In this document: positions 1 to 9,475 of the stretch, in pieces
How positions within the stretch are numbered: position 1 is the stretch's first letter
Layout: each line of letters starts with the position of its first letter
Source of the DNA: Symbiodinium natans
Lineage: Eukaryota > Sar > Dinophyceae > Suessiales > Symbiodiniaceae
Length of the DNA stretch: 17,500 nucleotides
Reading direction: 5' to 3'
Assembly (NCBI GenBank): GCA_905221605.1
Contig: CAJNDS010002409.1
Span: 1-17,500 of the forward strand
The notes under the pieces: generated by a model
The model's input: only the letters and a program-made list of their open reading frames with translations
Databases searched by the model: none
Told to the model about the DNA's origin: nothing
Program-made: the position numbers and the translations under genes

Positions 1-54
1 CCCATGAAAAGAAATCTAAATTAGGGTTTTTTCTCCATTAATAACTGGTGATGC

Positions 55-286
55 AAGTGGGAAAGGTGGGACAGAAAGGTGGGAAAGGACAGGTGGGAAA
101 GGTGGGATACAGGTGGGAAAAGTGGGACAGGCGGAACAAGTGGGAAAGGTGGGACAAGTGGGAAAGAGGGGACAGGTGGGACAAATGGGAAAGGTGGGAA
201 GGTGGGATGGGAAAGGTGGGACAGATGGGAAAGGTGGGACAGGTGCGAAAGCGGGAAAGCTGGGAAAGCTGAGAAAGTGAGACAGG
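55..286. repeat. GGTGGGAAA/GGTGGGACA minisatellite
   Basis: Tandem array of about 9-10 bp units alternating GGTGGGAAA and GGTGGGACA, with drift at the right end (GCGGGAAA, GCTGGGAAA, GCTGAGAAA). The plus strand is purine-rich with regular G-triplets. Every frame through it is open only because the unit is stop-poor, so the apparent short proteins here (W/G/K-rich on one strand, F/P-rich on the other) are repeat translations, not genes. Confidence 0.9.
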
Positions 287-316
287 CTACCTTTCAAACA
301 ACAAGCCTCAACGTCC

Positions 317-476
317 AAACCGAAAGGACTAAACCACAACAACCTTCCGCGACAGGTCTACATTGAGACGCAGAAGTTCCAAAGCGTCGCGAGCTTTATC
401 GGCTCTTCCTATCATTGAGACGTGAGGGTTTAGAGTTTAGGCGTTTAGGGTCGTTGTGGTTTAGTCCTTTCGGTTT
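317..476. repeat. 24-bp perfect inverted repeat in TTTAGGG-like DNA
   Basis: Positions 317-340 and 453-476 are exact reverse complements over 24 bp (right arm starts GTTGTGGTTTAGTCC), separated by 112 bp. A shorter copy of the right-arm core (TTGTGGTTTAG) recurs near 491. The spacer contains a 10-bp direct repeat, CATTGAGACG, at 361-370 and 413-422. The right arm lies inside degenerate TTTAGG(G) motifs covering roughly 424-510. No open frame is plausible here. It could be a small foldback element or a rearranged subtelomeric repeat. Confidence 0.75.
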
Positions 477-509
477 AGGCGTTCGGGCGGTTGTGGTTTA
501 GTTTTAGTT

Positions 510-650
510 AAGCTTTCCCTTCTTAAGCCCCTCCCTTTCAGCCTTCCCTTAAGCCCTCCCTTAAGTTCCTTAAGCCCTCCCTTGAGTCTTCACTTCCTTA
601 AGTGCCCCCCTTCCTTCCCTTGAGTCCTCCCTTCAGCCAAGCACCTCCCT
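510..650. repeat. Pyrimidine-rich CCCTTAAG/CCCTTGAG array
   Basis: Irregular tandem repeats of CCTCCCTTAAG, CCCTTGAG and related units, strongly pyrimidine-rich on the plus strand. The spacing drifts between about 11 and 25 bp. No coding signal is present. It lies just beyond the 3' end of the minus-strand coding-like region that ends at 858. Confidence 0.7.
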
Positions 651-857
651 TATTTTGGGATTTAGGGGGTTTGGGATGTAGGACGGACTGTGATGTCAAT
701 TCTTTGATGGCGTTTGCCATCCACCAGATGCTCTTGATTTGCGGTGACCACAATTGGTACTACGTTGAGCCAAGTCCTGCAGCAAGTCATCATGCCCAGT
801 GGAGTGCCCACTCCATTGCCTGGTGCATGAGCAGGTGCCGTTGGACCAGATCCATTG

Positions 858-1362
858 TCACTTTGTGTTTGCGTGGGCACTTTTAGAAAGATACATGCAC
901 ATGAGGTTGCATGGAAAACGGTCGACCTTGCTGCTAGCCGGCCAGAGCCAGACATCCAGTTTGGCGCCTCTCCAGTCAAACATCTTGTGCTTGACATGAC
1001 CACCATGAGAAATTCACGAAGAAATTGAGCTTCAAGTTTTGCAAGAATAAGCTTTCTTGCTGTAGTTGCATTTTCTGCAATGGTCTCCAACTGATTGAGT
1101 ATTGGAAACATCACTGTCCCAATGCATGGAATGAAACGTCCAAGTGTTTGTGGTGATTTCTCATATGCATCGTAAATCTCGTTGAGCTTCTCCAAGTTCA
1201 TAGCGTTCACGGTGGTCTGAAAGAAGTTGTCGTCAGACATGGTCGCTTCTTCAAAGCTTTTGAGGTCCTTGCAGAAGTGGTTGCCCTCCTGCTCTTCATC
1301 ATCTTTGAAAAGCTTTCGTCAAGCTCTTCAAGTCGGCTTTCCAACTTTCGCTTATTCGCCAT
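858..1362 (-). CDS. Unknown coding-like protein B, frame broken twice
   Basis: Function not recognised. An ATG at 1362 opens a lysine/glutamate-rich N-terminus (MANKRKLESRLEELDESF). The frame changes near the A-run at 1308-1311. It continues through a long clean stretch (1240 down to about 1015; MSDDNFFQTTVNAMNLEKLN onward) and changes again near the A-run at 1010-1012. A Trp/Lys-rich tail (KHKMFDWRGAKLDVWLWP) then ends at a TGA at 858-860. Both breaks are in the same direction and equal one missing base in a short A/T run. The full span would be about 168 residues, largely alpha-helical in the middle, with no signal peptide. It shares strand and style with the gene at 1620-2095, 257 bp upstream. 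It is either a real small gene with sequence errors or a young pseudogene. The homopolymer location favours error. Confidence 0.5.
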
Positions 1363-1619
1363 GGCGTTTTCAGAAGGGAGACGTCACCACTAAAAGGTTG
1401 CTGTAAGCAATAAATGCTGTTATCGTATAACATGTTCTTCAATCAATGCTGTGCACGGAGCTCTCGCTCTAGCATCTTGTGTTTTTTCAGTTCTGCTCCT
1501 GAAGTTGTGTTTGAACAAAGCCGACCGCAATACATACGCTTCAGCCTTCTTTGAGAAAGCCTTGGGTAGCATTCTTGTTCCTACCCTGCTTTGCAAAAGC
1601 TCCGCTTTCCAAAAGTGGC

Positions 1620-2095
1620 TCACACCATGTAAATGATGTCGCCGTTCTTGAGCACATTGCCGACCAAGTTTTGGCGTGGGGAGGCGCCTTCAAGTCATCT
1701 CCCTTTTCAAGGAAGAACTTGATGGATGCCTTCTGCTTCTCGTTGGTCATGTCGTACTTCTTGAATGCTTCCACCTTGAAGTCTTTCAAGGTACTGCTTG
1801 TGTTCATTGACATCGGCTTCTCCACTTTTGTGTAGTTCAAGATGATGTTGACGATCTCGTCCGTTGCCGAGTTCTCCGCCTTCTCCTCCACGCCGGGAAG
1901 CTGGTTGAGGTAGTTAATCTTCATGGCGTTCTCGTAGAGCGCCTTCTCCAGCTCTTCCTTGGCCTTCTGCTTGTCGGAGAGATTGTCGAGAAGATTCTTG
2001 TCGTCATCGTTAAGAGTGTTGAACTGTTCGGTCTTCTTATACTTCCTGACGAAGTACTTGTTGGCATCCTTGGTTGCATCCTCGTTGGCTTTCAT
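1620..2095 (-). CDS. Unknown Lys/Asn/Asp-rich protein A, one frame break
   Basis: Function not recognised. ATG at 2095; the first about 135 residues read as a charged, probably helical protein (MKANEDATKDANKYFVRKYK at the start; repeated K/E/D/N). The clean frame runs to about 1690. At the GGGG run 1678-1681 (CCCC on the coding strand) the convincing frame shifts by one base. The new frame gives NLVGNVLKNGDIIYMV and stops at TGA 1620-1622. The original frame continues to 1541, but its tail is Cys/Thr/Trp-rich and unlike the body. Total length about 159 residues. Immediately upstream (2122-2200) lie two copies of an AACCCATAGGTTTTTT motif, which might be promoter-proximal. A small cytosolic or structural protein is possible, but no family is assigned. 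Confidence 0.55.
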
Positions 2096-2120
2096 CAGCC
2101 TTTCTTCAAGATAAATATCA

Positions 2121-2200
2121 CAAAACCCATAGGTTTTTTGGTATTTTCAATGGTGTTGGAGCTCTAAAAACCAAAAAACCCATAGGTTTTTTTGTATTTT
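2121..2200. repeat. Duplicated AACCCATAGGTTTTTT motif
   Basis: Two near-identical copies of AAAACCCATAGGTTTTTTGG-TATTTT lie at about 2122-2147 and 2171-2200. Each is nearly self-complementary around CATAGG, with A-run and T-run flanks. They sit 30-100 bp upstream of the minus-strand ATG at 2095. A regulatory role is only a possibility; short dispersed repeats are equally likely. Confidence 0.6.
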
Positions 2201-2369
2201 GTATGCTCGGTCCCGACAAGCAGGATGCTAGTTGAACACGCTCAGTGTTTTCGCGCACACAAGGACCAACCAAAACGCTTCCCTGAAACCTTCAAGCCTC
2301 GCACGCTGGGCCCTTCAAGCACGTTATGGTTCTAGAGCTTTCAGGCCTAACCTCGAGGGGCCCTCATTC

Positions 2370-2465
2370 TACGAGCACGAAGGGAGGGGACATGCGACAA
2401 ACTTCTAGGCCCTCACCAAGCCTTACGAGCACGAAGGGGGGGGGGACATACGACAAGCCTCTAGG
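2370..2465. repeat. 42-bp imperfect direct repeat
   Basis: TACGAGCACGAAGGG begins two copies (2370-2409 and 2424-2465). Both continue through a G-run, GACATRCGACAA and CTCTAGG-like sequence. They differ mainly in the G-run (GGGAGGGG against a run of about eleven G). The open frames across it are repeat-derived. Confidence 0.8.
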
Positions 2466-2625
2466 GGATATGTTTTTACTTCCACAGTGTTCTGTTACGA
2501 AAACATATGATGCTTTTGCGCTTGTTCCTTTTTTTCGGCCAAGAAAGGCATGAATCATGTTTAGGCCTTTGGGTTCTGACTCATGATACTGCATGACTGA
2601 CCAATTACACGGGCCGGCACTGAAG

Positions 2626-2642
2626 TTTAGGGTAACCCTAAA
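2626..2642. repeat. Head-to-head telomere-like palindrome
   Basis: TTTAGGG-TAA-CCCTAAA: one plant/alveolate-type telomere unit directly abuts its reverse complement around a 3-base centre. Only one unit per side remains. Confidence 0.7.
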
Positions 2643-3382
2643 TGCCTGTCAAATGTTTATGTCGCGTTCTTGTTTGACGCGTTTTCCCTTTCTCTACAAT
2701 CTTACTGTTTGGGGTCTTCGCCGGCATAATTTAACATACTATAAGGGGGTCTTGGGGATGGAAGATAGACAGCGTTAAGGAATCTACGGTCCAGTTTCTG
2801 AAGCTAGAAAGTAACCCCTTTAAATCTACTGGCTAGTTCCTTTCCTCTCTTTCGGTATCTTACTAGTGTATCCTCATGGCTTAGGAAAACTCACCATAAA
2901 GGAAAAATATTAAGTGAATAAGAAATTTAAAGAAACTAGAAAACTGCCTCAATTCCTTCAGCTTTCTAATGATTACAGGGATCTTCTTATAATCCCGTGA
3001 GATGTAATGCTGTTAATCCTTGGCCGTCGACTCCCGGATGACTTGGAAATGGGAAGAGAACAGTATTAACCTTATCTTCACGCTCATTCGTTCGCTCTTT
3101 GCAATCGTTCACTCATTCACTTCCATCACGAGGAGTTTTCGTATGATTCGTTCGCTCGTTCCATGTGTTCACTCTCTACCTCTCATACCTCTATCCCTTA
3201 TCATCTTGGGTTTCTCGCTCACTCTGTTCGCTTCCTCACAGCCGGACCGGAGCTTCCTATTAACAGGATAGGTGCATGAGTGGTCAATGATGAGGCAAAG
3301 ACTGGATTTTAAGGGGGATTGAATGGTTGGCGTTCTAGTTCACAGAGGTCCTAAAGAAGGATTCATGGAATGGACCTGGAAA
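2643..3382. other. Gene-free stretch with TTCGTTC-type motifs
   Basis: No frame reads convincingly as protein. From about 3080 to 3240 the plus strand is rich in degenerate TTCGTTC, TTCACTC and CATTCG words, a flavour that returns at 4260-4310 and 4630-4750. This looks like old low-order repeat DNA. No RNA gene or promoter was recognised. Confidence 0.5.
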
Positions 3383-3440
3383 ATAGGGTTAAAAGGGTCA
3401 GGGTTTAGGGGTTTAGGGCTCAGGGTTTAGTGCTCAGGGG
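3383..3440 (+). repeat. Degenerate TTTAGGG/CAGGG array, G-rich on plus strand
   Basis: Interstitial telomere-like sequence containing GGGTTTAGGGG, TTTAGGGCTCAGGGTTTAG and related words. It is the inverted counterpart of the C-rich array at 5358-5420, sharing the mixed CTCAGGG/TTTAGGG composition. Confidence 0.75.
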
Positions 3441-4115
3441 GCATGGCCGGCATAATGGCCAGTGGCCTTATGGGGATGTGAAGTCAAAGGGGCTCCTCGC
3501 AGTACCGCGGCAAGTTGTCGGGGTCCAGATGGCCGTGATGCTTTCGCCTGAGACAAATTTGCGAGCCCTTGAATCATTCATTCAGAGCTTGGCACTGCAG
3601 ATGCATGATTCGAAACAAGCTGCCTGCGATCTTTGGGGACAACTGAGATGGTGACGATCGGCAAAGCTGGCATACCAAGGGCTCGTCCATCAGTACCAGT
3701 CAACCATAACCGAACTCACGCACAAGACCCAGAAATTGGATGAACGAAACTGGCTTAGAAACTGCCGCTGGACGCTATTAACCCAGAATTTGGACCTTTT
3801 CTATCGTGGTTTTCCTGTAGCACCTTCAAGCTCTTGGAATCCTTCATGAATGGTGAATATTAAATCCTGTTCCTGCTCAGTAGATTCCCACGGCCAACCA
3901 AGGTGTGAAGGTATTAAAGGAGAAAAGGACCCAAATTCCATACCATTGGGACTTTCCTATTGTATTTCCTTGTCCAAAAGCATTCTATCTTCCTTCGTAT
4001 CATCACCAGGATCTTCCATAGGATTTCCTTCGGCTTTCCAATCTCTCTTTCCACGGGCGCTTTTGGACTCTAAACTTCCAGTATCTCCATGATTTCCTTC
4101 TCCAAAAGTTATCTC
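3441..4115. other. No supported gene
   Basis: A 74-codon plus-strand frame at 3430-3654 has mildly protein-like composition but no start context, motif or continuation. The rest is AT-balanced with scattered stops. A gene fragment here cannot be excluded, but none is supported. Confidence 0.4.
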
Positions 4116-4211
4116 TTCACGCCCCTCATCAACATTATTAACTGGGCCGTAAATTATAGTCGCGTTTACAAATCATGCATGAAACGCGATAATAGTTTAT
4201 AGGGGCGTGAA
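4116..4211. repeat. Nested palindrome, MITE- or foldback-like
   Basis: The outer arms are an 11-bp perfect inverted repeat, TTCACGCCCCT (4116-4126) and AGGGGCGTGAA (4201-4211). The inner arms CGCGTTT (4161-4167) and AAACGCG (4182-4188) flank a short loop containing ATGCAT. The intervening arms (AAATTATAGT against ATAATAGTTTAT) also pair imperfectly. The whole could fold into one long interrupted hairpin. No target-site duplication was confirmed. Confidence 0.65.
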
Positions 4212-5357
4212 AGAAGAAAAGGAGAGAAAAAGAAGAACTAACAAAGAAAAGGAAAAGTGTATGAACGAAATGCACGCGTCTTTTACTTCGTTCATTCCTT
4301 GCTTTTCGTTCGCTTATCACTGCCCAAAATTATAGTAATATTATTGGGGCACTAACCGCTTCTATTGAGTCATCTGTAACGTCTTTACAATCCTATATCT
4401 CTTGCCTTTTCCTTAAATTTTCTAGCATTTCATTACGCTTTTCAATCATTAAGAAATTCATGCATTTTTAAGTGAACATGTGAGCGCATGAAATGCATGA
4501 AATTCGCAAGATCGAAATTTTAATGAATTCGCGAGCCAACAATAAATAATTTTAGATGGGCTCGCTATAAAGAAGAAAGTAAATTGAAAATTAGAAGATT
4601 TTAGAAAATATTTTCTTTACAGTTGTCTTGTTCCTTCGTACGTTCTTTTCTCTCATTTCGTGCGCTCTTTCACTAAATTCATGCGTCATTCATTCCATTC
4701 ACTCCTTATAATTTAGTGAGCGCACCAGTCGTAATATATTTCTAATGGAACGAACGAAGTGAGAAGAAGACCAAAAGAAAGAAATGGGATCAAATGACTG
4801 GACCGTTCATAGAGTTCCTTGTTCGTTTGCCTCAAGCGTCATTCGATTCTAACTGGCGGATGAAAGGTTAGGAGAAAGAGAGAGCAAAGAATAAAAGGTC
4901 ATGAGTTCCTTCTTGGCGGTCAAATGCTCCCTTTAAAGGATTCCTGCATCACGACATTAGAATCATGAGTCAGCGAATCCAGGGCTTTTAGCGGTCAAGA
5001 TTAGAAGGAAGACTCATTTCTTGGTTATGTTGTTCCTAATAGTGCTTCATGGACAGGTTTGAGAGAAAGAACTGGGTGGGAGAGGTGACATGGAGGTGAT
5101 AGAAGTCTTTAGAGCGGTAACTTGTCAATGGTGGTTCATCAACTGTCTAGACACTGGAATCTACTGAACGAACCTGCCCCAGAATCCTTCCTCGGTGAAG
5201 AGTTCATTCATAAGGTGGCAACTGTAGGTTTATAACAGCCAGGGTGTGACAGGTGACATGGAATGGTTTCTATCACAGGTTAACTCATGAAGGAGCCCTT
5301 TTGTCCTTGGATTTCTAACCCTGAAAGTTAGGATGGTAGCAACCGCCGGCTCCACCT
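4212..5357. other. AT-rich non-coding stretch
   Basis: Stops are dense in all frames. The stretch contains more TTCGTTC/TTCATTC-type words (about 4260-4320, 4630-4760) and a small imperfect palindrome with ATGCATGAAATT around 4453-4504. No gene, RNA or promoter was recognised. Confidence 0.5.
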
Positions 5358-5420
5358 TGAGCCCTAACCCTGAGCCCTAAACCCTGAACCCTAAGCCCTG
5401 AGCCCTGAACCCTGAGCCCT
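5358..5420 (-). repeat. Degenerate CCCTAAA/CCCTGAG array, C-rich on plus strand
   Basis: GCCCTAACCCTGAGCCCTAA, then ACCCTGAACCCTAAGCCCTG and similar units follow one another. It is inverted relative to 3383-3440. It is immediately followed by a pyrimidine tract and a CTCTAG that would serve as a splice acceptor at 5458-5459, so it may lie within an intron. Confidence 0.75.
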
Positions 5421-5459
5421 CGACCTTCCCCACCCCTCGAACCTCTGTCCCGGCTCTAG

Positions 5460-5933
5460 CCTTCATCCACGAAGGCGGAACAAACGCCTTGCTGACGATT
5501 TCATTAAGGTTTTTAAACCCTACCGACAAATGTGTCGGAGTGTTGCAAAGCGTAGGCGGTATGCTTGCCTTATGCCCCTTGATTCAGTTGAGTATGCTTG
5601 GCAGCTTGCTCCTCTCATGCGCAAGACCGCCGCTCAGGCCGAAAATTGGAAGTAGTTCTATCGCAAGCGCCATGCGCCAATTGGACAGCTTTTGGCTGTC
5701 CTCTTCTGCTGTGGCCTCAACGCTTGCTTCACTGGCTAGTTAGCATGTGTAGTCTTACATCACTGCAAAGCGGCAAAACACATGACATTGCAACATGTCC
5801 ACTTGGCGCATGGGATGCAATCACTGGTTCAGACCTCTCAAGCCTTTGCCTTGTCTCGACTTCTCTGGCACAGTCGTCCCATCAGCCCACATCAGCACAC
5901 ACGCACACACCACACACAGCGAGTCTTTTCAAT
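5460..5933 (+). pseudogene. Unrecognised coding-like exon with in-frame stops
   Basis: A pyrimidine-rich tract ending CTCTAG (5457-5459) precedes a frame that reads as convincing protein from about 5460 (RNKRLADDFIKVFKPYRQMC, then MPLDSVEYAWQLAPLMRKTA). It is interrupted by TAG at 5653-5655 and again at 5737-5739, but protein-like composition continues in the same frame to a TGA at about 5931. Both TAGs would be CAG (Gln) with one C-to-T change. No family is recognised. Basic and Trp/Leu-rich stretches are present. Either this is a decayed gene segment or one TAG is the true end. The longer reading in a neighbouring frame looks less protein-like. Confidence 0.35.
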
Positions 5934-6064
5934 TTATTTTTGAAGTTTTTACGCATTGCTTTTAAATCTGTGTGCGGCTTTGGTCTGTGACGCTCGTTTG
6001 CTACCCATCTCCCGCTCTACAAGATTTGCTTAGTTGTTTGCACTCAATCTTACATCTAGATCAG

Positions 6065-7110
6065 TTTGGCTGTCCCGGCATGCTTCATGCTCTGGACATC
6101 TCTCTCTATGAAACTTACAACAAGACAATGGGACATGAGGAAACGGGAGAAACCAAAACGCAAGTCTTTTTGCAAGGAGTACGGCACATTAACCTTTGGA
6201 CTCAAGTTTGGAGTCAGTTGGGAGGCCATCCAAGCAGTTCGACGAACTGTGCAAATATGGTATCAAACAAGAACTGTAAGGACTCTAATGCAGCCTGCCA
6301 CACATCTGCTTTCACAACACAGCTGCGCTTTCGAGAATCTTAATTGCGTCGGTAAGATAAGCACGGCACTGCTGATTTCCTTGAGGTGGACGGTGCAGCA
6401 GTGTACGCTACAGTTCGCCGGCCGCGCCTTCTTTCCAAGCGTTGAACCTGATAGTCAAGCTCATCCTCTTGCGTGAAGAAGGGGAGCTTACATAGCGGTG
6501 CTGTGCCCGTTTTTAAGCTTCCGGACCGGATGGGTTGCAGCGTAGTCTTGCCAGCTCTTGAGCACATTAACCTGATCATTCGCCATCTCCTGCGTGTACG
6601 CGTCCCAAATCCTGCTTTCAATGCAATCTGCAGGTGGTGGAGCTCGAACATGTGGTGGGAGTTCAGCGTGTCTGGTTGTGAACTGAGGTGTTGGTGATGT
6701 TTCTGCGCAGCTTGGAGCTTGGAGGAGAAAACCACTTCACACGCTCAACATGAAATTGCACAGTGCAGTCTGTCTTACTGCAGAATTGCAAAGACAGCAC
6801 GCGCTGCTTTGGACAAGCTCCCGCACGCTCAGCGCGACGTTGCCAAGTTACTGGAAAAGGGCAGGCGCGATTTGGTTGCTTGCCCAGAGGCTCAAATTCA
6901 AGGGCCAAAAAACGAACCGCCTCGCGGCTCCGGAGAAATGTTCCCAGCTTCCGCAATACAAGGCTTGGACGGGTTTTGACCATGCTATGAAGGGGCTGGG
7001 TTGGGTTTGACCTCTTTTGAAGGGTTGAGGTGAGGGAGCTTCACTGTGTTTGGAAGAGACTGGAAAGAAGGCTTGATCCACAGCAAGTGCTAGAAGACCG
7101 AGTTTCTGCC
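6065..7110 (+). pseudogene. Coding-like fragments in rotating frames
   Basis: After a possible acceptor (CATCTAGATCAG, AG at 6063-6064) protein-like segments follow one another, each in the next frame. Examples are FGCPGMLHALDISLYETYNK (from 6065), SVGRPSKQFDELCKYGIKQE (about 6214-6272), TADFLEVDGAAVYATVRRP (about 6368-6424), ALNLIVKLILLREEGEL (about 6439-6489), VLPALEHINLIIRHLLRVRV (about 6549-6608), VVELEHVVGVQRVWL (about 6634-6678), LKFKGQKTNRLAAPEKC (about 6888-6940) and LERRLDPQQVLEDRVSAS (about 7057-7113). Most steps equal one missing base. No domain is recognised. These may be the 5' part of the locus at 7549 or an independent decayed gene. My frame choices are by eye, so individual pieces are uncertain. 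Confidence 0.3.
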
Positions 7111-7548
7111 TCGGCTTAACCTGCTTGAGAACATTGCGAAGGTCACTTTGCGAACGGCGGAGTCGTTGTGTTTCCGAATTAAACAACTGTTTTGTTATTC
7201 TGGGAAACCTCGGACTCCACGGCACTCTGTTGGTAAATTGTAATTTGCGAGGACTCCGCCGACTCCGCCGACTCCAGCAGCTTCCCTACCTTTTGGAGTT
7301 GATTTCTTGCCCTCTTTTTCTGTCTCCAAATCTGCTTACCACCCACACACTTCCACACTTGAACAGCCAGCAGAACCCCGAAATACATTCTCAGTCCCTT
7401 CAAAACATGGTCAAAAACCACTTCAAACCCACGTGCACAAACCTGTCGCCCTTCCCCATTATCTTCTTCTTCATTGGGCGCATGGCAACTTAAATTCCGG
7501 GCCTGCAACACGTTAAATGTCTTGCCTGCCCAAAACTTTGTTTCTGCA
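7111..7548. other. Uncertain stretch with GACTCCGCC repeat
   Basis: Two plus-strand frames both look partly protein-like (LLENIAKVTLRTAESLCFR around 7120; a Leu-rich reading from 7125), so coding status is undecided. GACTCCGCC is repeated around 7250-7276. From about 7310 to 7500 the sequence is pyrimidine-rich and more intron-like. A Walker A motif for the downstream NTPase-like region was looked for here and not found. Confidence 0.35.
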
Positions 7549-9162
7549 ATGTCTAGCGACTCTGCACAACCGCAGAAAACGTTAAGGCCACATTGGTTTA
7601 CAGAAAACACCAAAGCTGCAGCTACTTGTATGCACCGTTTGCAAACAACGGACTCCGTTGTCACGGGCCTGTTCAGACGTCGTTGTTGGAATCTTGTTGC
7701 GAAGATGGGAGCAGAGATTCAGCTGTATTGTTTGAGGCAGCAGGCACAAGGATTGTACCATGTGTCTTCCAACTGGACACCGACATGGAAGAAGCCGCTT
7801 GAAGAAACAAAGGCCGAGTTCCGAACTGAGGTGCTCCTTCCTGGGCGGGAAGCAAAGTAAACGACTTCTCCTGCATGTGGACGAGTACAAGGCCATGGCA
7901 GAGGACTTTCCAGCTTCAGGAGAGGTGCTTTGAGCGTGGCTGAAGGTTTTGACAATGTCGTTCGAATTTTGGCGACGTACACAGCCCCACCAGTCATGCA
8001 TACAGGTGAATCCTCGAAGGTGTGCAGGGATGCTCTTGGACATTTGCTCTTCTCTGCGCGTCTGGCCTTCCCAGAAGTGGAAGCTGTTGTGGACAACAAG
8101 GCCATCAAGAAGAACGGGAAAGCAAGGCGCCTTTTGGAGACGTTGTGGCTGAGGTTGGCTTACTTGTTCCAGTATGGCAATGCAATGAATGTTGATCCTA
8201 CCCTGGAAACTCTACATACAACAGGCAAACTGCCTCCCATCGTGCAAGATGTCGTTGATGTGCTTTCCACTAAAGGGTCTGTTGAGCACCAGTTGCAACT
8301 CGCCCTCGCGAAGGTTGGCATGAAATTCGCGGATGCGCAGAAGGTTGACGGCGCTGTCGATTTCCTGTTGGGTTTGCGTGACAGCTCAGACAGGGCAGCG
8401 CAGGAGAAACTACCCCAAGTCATTTCCGTCTGGGAGGACACATTGACCTTGCCTCTGCCATTTCTCTTGTCATGCAGTCCTGGGGAAACGCTGAGTGCCC
8501 AGGCGCAGGACATCTTCAACGAAGGGCAACTCTTACTGGCAAACAGCATGGAGGATGCAACAGCTGCTGGCGATGATGCTGTGCTGGAGCGAGCTTACCT
8601 CTGGATACTTGGGTGCAAGTGGGCACAGCCGACAGAAGTCCCCCGACTTGGCGTCAAATCATTTCGATTTCAACCGACACTGGGAAGGCTACAGGATGGG
8701 CTGGAGAGCAAAGGTGGCGCCAGAATCTTTTCAAAAAATGGGAAGGTCAACGAGCAGGGAATGAAGAACATCCAGCCTTCCGTACTCTACCATGCTGCGT
8801 CGGAAGGGAAAGGGTCAGGATCCCACAGAGGATGTGACCTCTGGTTCCTGACCCACAAGAATGAGCTAATACTTGTAGATGTTACTGGCAGTGGAAATCG
8901 CGAGTTCTGCCAGGAGAAGGCAGATGCGCTTACCAAATGTGTCGAGGACGTGGAGTCAAACATTGGCAAGTTGGAACAAAGCCAGGTGGAAAGCGTGTTT
9001 GGTGTTGTCCTTGCCCCAAATTGCAGAGACTATGATGCAGTCCCGAGCAGTGTCCAGGTGATCACGAGTTCCAAAGCGAGAGACTTGATCGGCGGATTAC
9101 AGCAAATAGTTTCCCTCATTGACCCTGAGTCTCCCGGGGAACCGGACAAGAGACAGGCGTGA
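7549..9162 (+). CDS. Crinkler/RHS-like NTPase plus possible nuclease region (broken frame)
   Basis: Probable start ATG 7549. Three frame changes (about 7665, 7799 and 7930) precede a clean 410-codon stretch to TGA 9160-9162. The segment before 7930 carries LLLHVDEYKAM, a Walker B-like hydrophobic-DE motif, and VLFEAAGTRIVPCVF upstream of it. This resembles the P-loop NTPase of Crinkler (CRN) and trypanosome RHS proteins. No Walker A is visible, so the N-terminus is missing or diverged. Near the C-terminus of the clean part, GCDLWFLTHKNELILVDVTG resembles the core hairpin of a PD-(D/E)XK restriction-like fold, with Asp followed by a DVT in place of the usual ExK. CRN-type effectors combine NTPase and such nuclease domains and act on host nucleic acid or signalling. 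Family assignment is inference from motifs. The TTG at 7930 is not a plausible eukaryotic start. Confidence 0.5.
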
Positions 9163-9475
9163 GCGCTCCTTGTCGCTTACCAGAGCGTGGGCGCTTTGTG
9201 CCACCTTTGCTACTAGAGTTTGTGCATTGTTGCTCTGGATGTGAAAAGAGTCCTTTGCGGCGGGTTCCCAAAGAGATGAAACGAACGAAAGTTCATGGCA
9301 AAAGCGAGAGTCGGTGCAGGAATGTTGGAAAGTGCCGAACGTTTGCAGCTCCTGATCGGATTCTGATGCCAAATTTGCATGAATGTCATGTGCAGGCCTA
9401 GTTGGGTCTAGTTCCCATCTCGTGAGGGTCCTCCAGGCAGGGTAAGAGCAGGCTTGCATAGAAGATTGCTCATTA
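9157..9475 (+). CDS. Cys/Arg-rich continuation, linker between nuclease- and kinase-like regions
   Basis: Just before the TGA at 9160 the next frame (from 9159) opens and reads RLPERGRFVPPLLLEFVHCC, then a CxxC-type SGCEKSPLRRVPKEMKR, to TAG 9399-9401. Protein-like readings continue in successive frames (VGSSSHLVRVLQAG about 9401-9442; AGLHRRLLISFHS about 9448-9487). Each step equals one missing base. Alternatively this is 3' untranslated sequence and the nuclease-like gene truly ends at 9162. A GTAAGA at 9442 and a CCACCAG ending at 9491 could instead bound a 50-bp intron. Confidence 0.3.

Noticed and set aside
16-366. Short open frames on both strands through the first minisatellite
   Set aside because: Openness and biased composition are explained by the 9-10 bp repeat unit.
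5598-5990. 130-codon plus-strand frame
   Set aside because: Less protein-like than the interrupted frame used for the 5460-5933 remnant, and ends in a His/Thr-rich CACA repeat.
7111-7548. A Walker A (P-loop) motif upstream of the Walker B-like motif
   Set aside because: YSGKPRTPRHSVGK and similar Gly-Lys stretches do not match GxxGxGK[ST]; the N-terminal part of the NTPase region remains unlocated.
7582-8108. Minus-strand frames opposite the NTPase-like region
   Set aside because: Shadows of the plus-strand coding sequence; Cys/Ser-rich without motifs.
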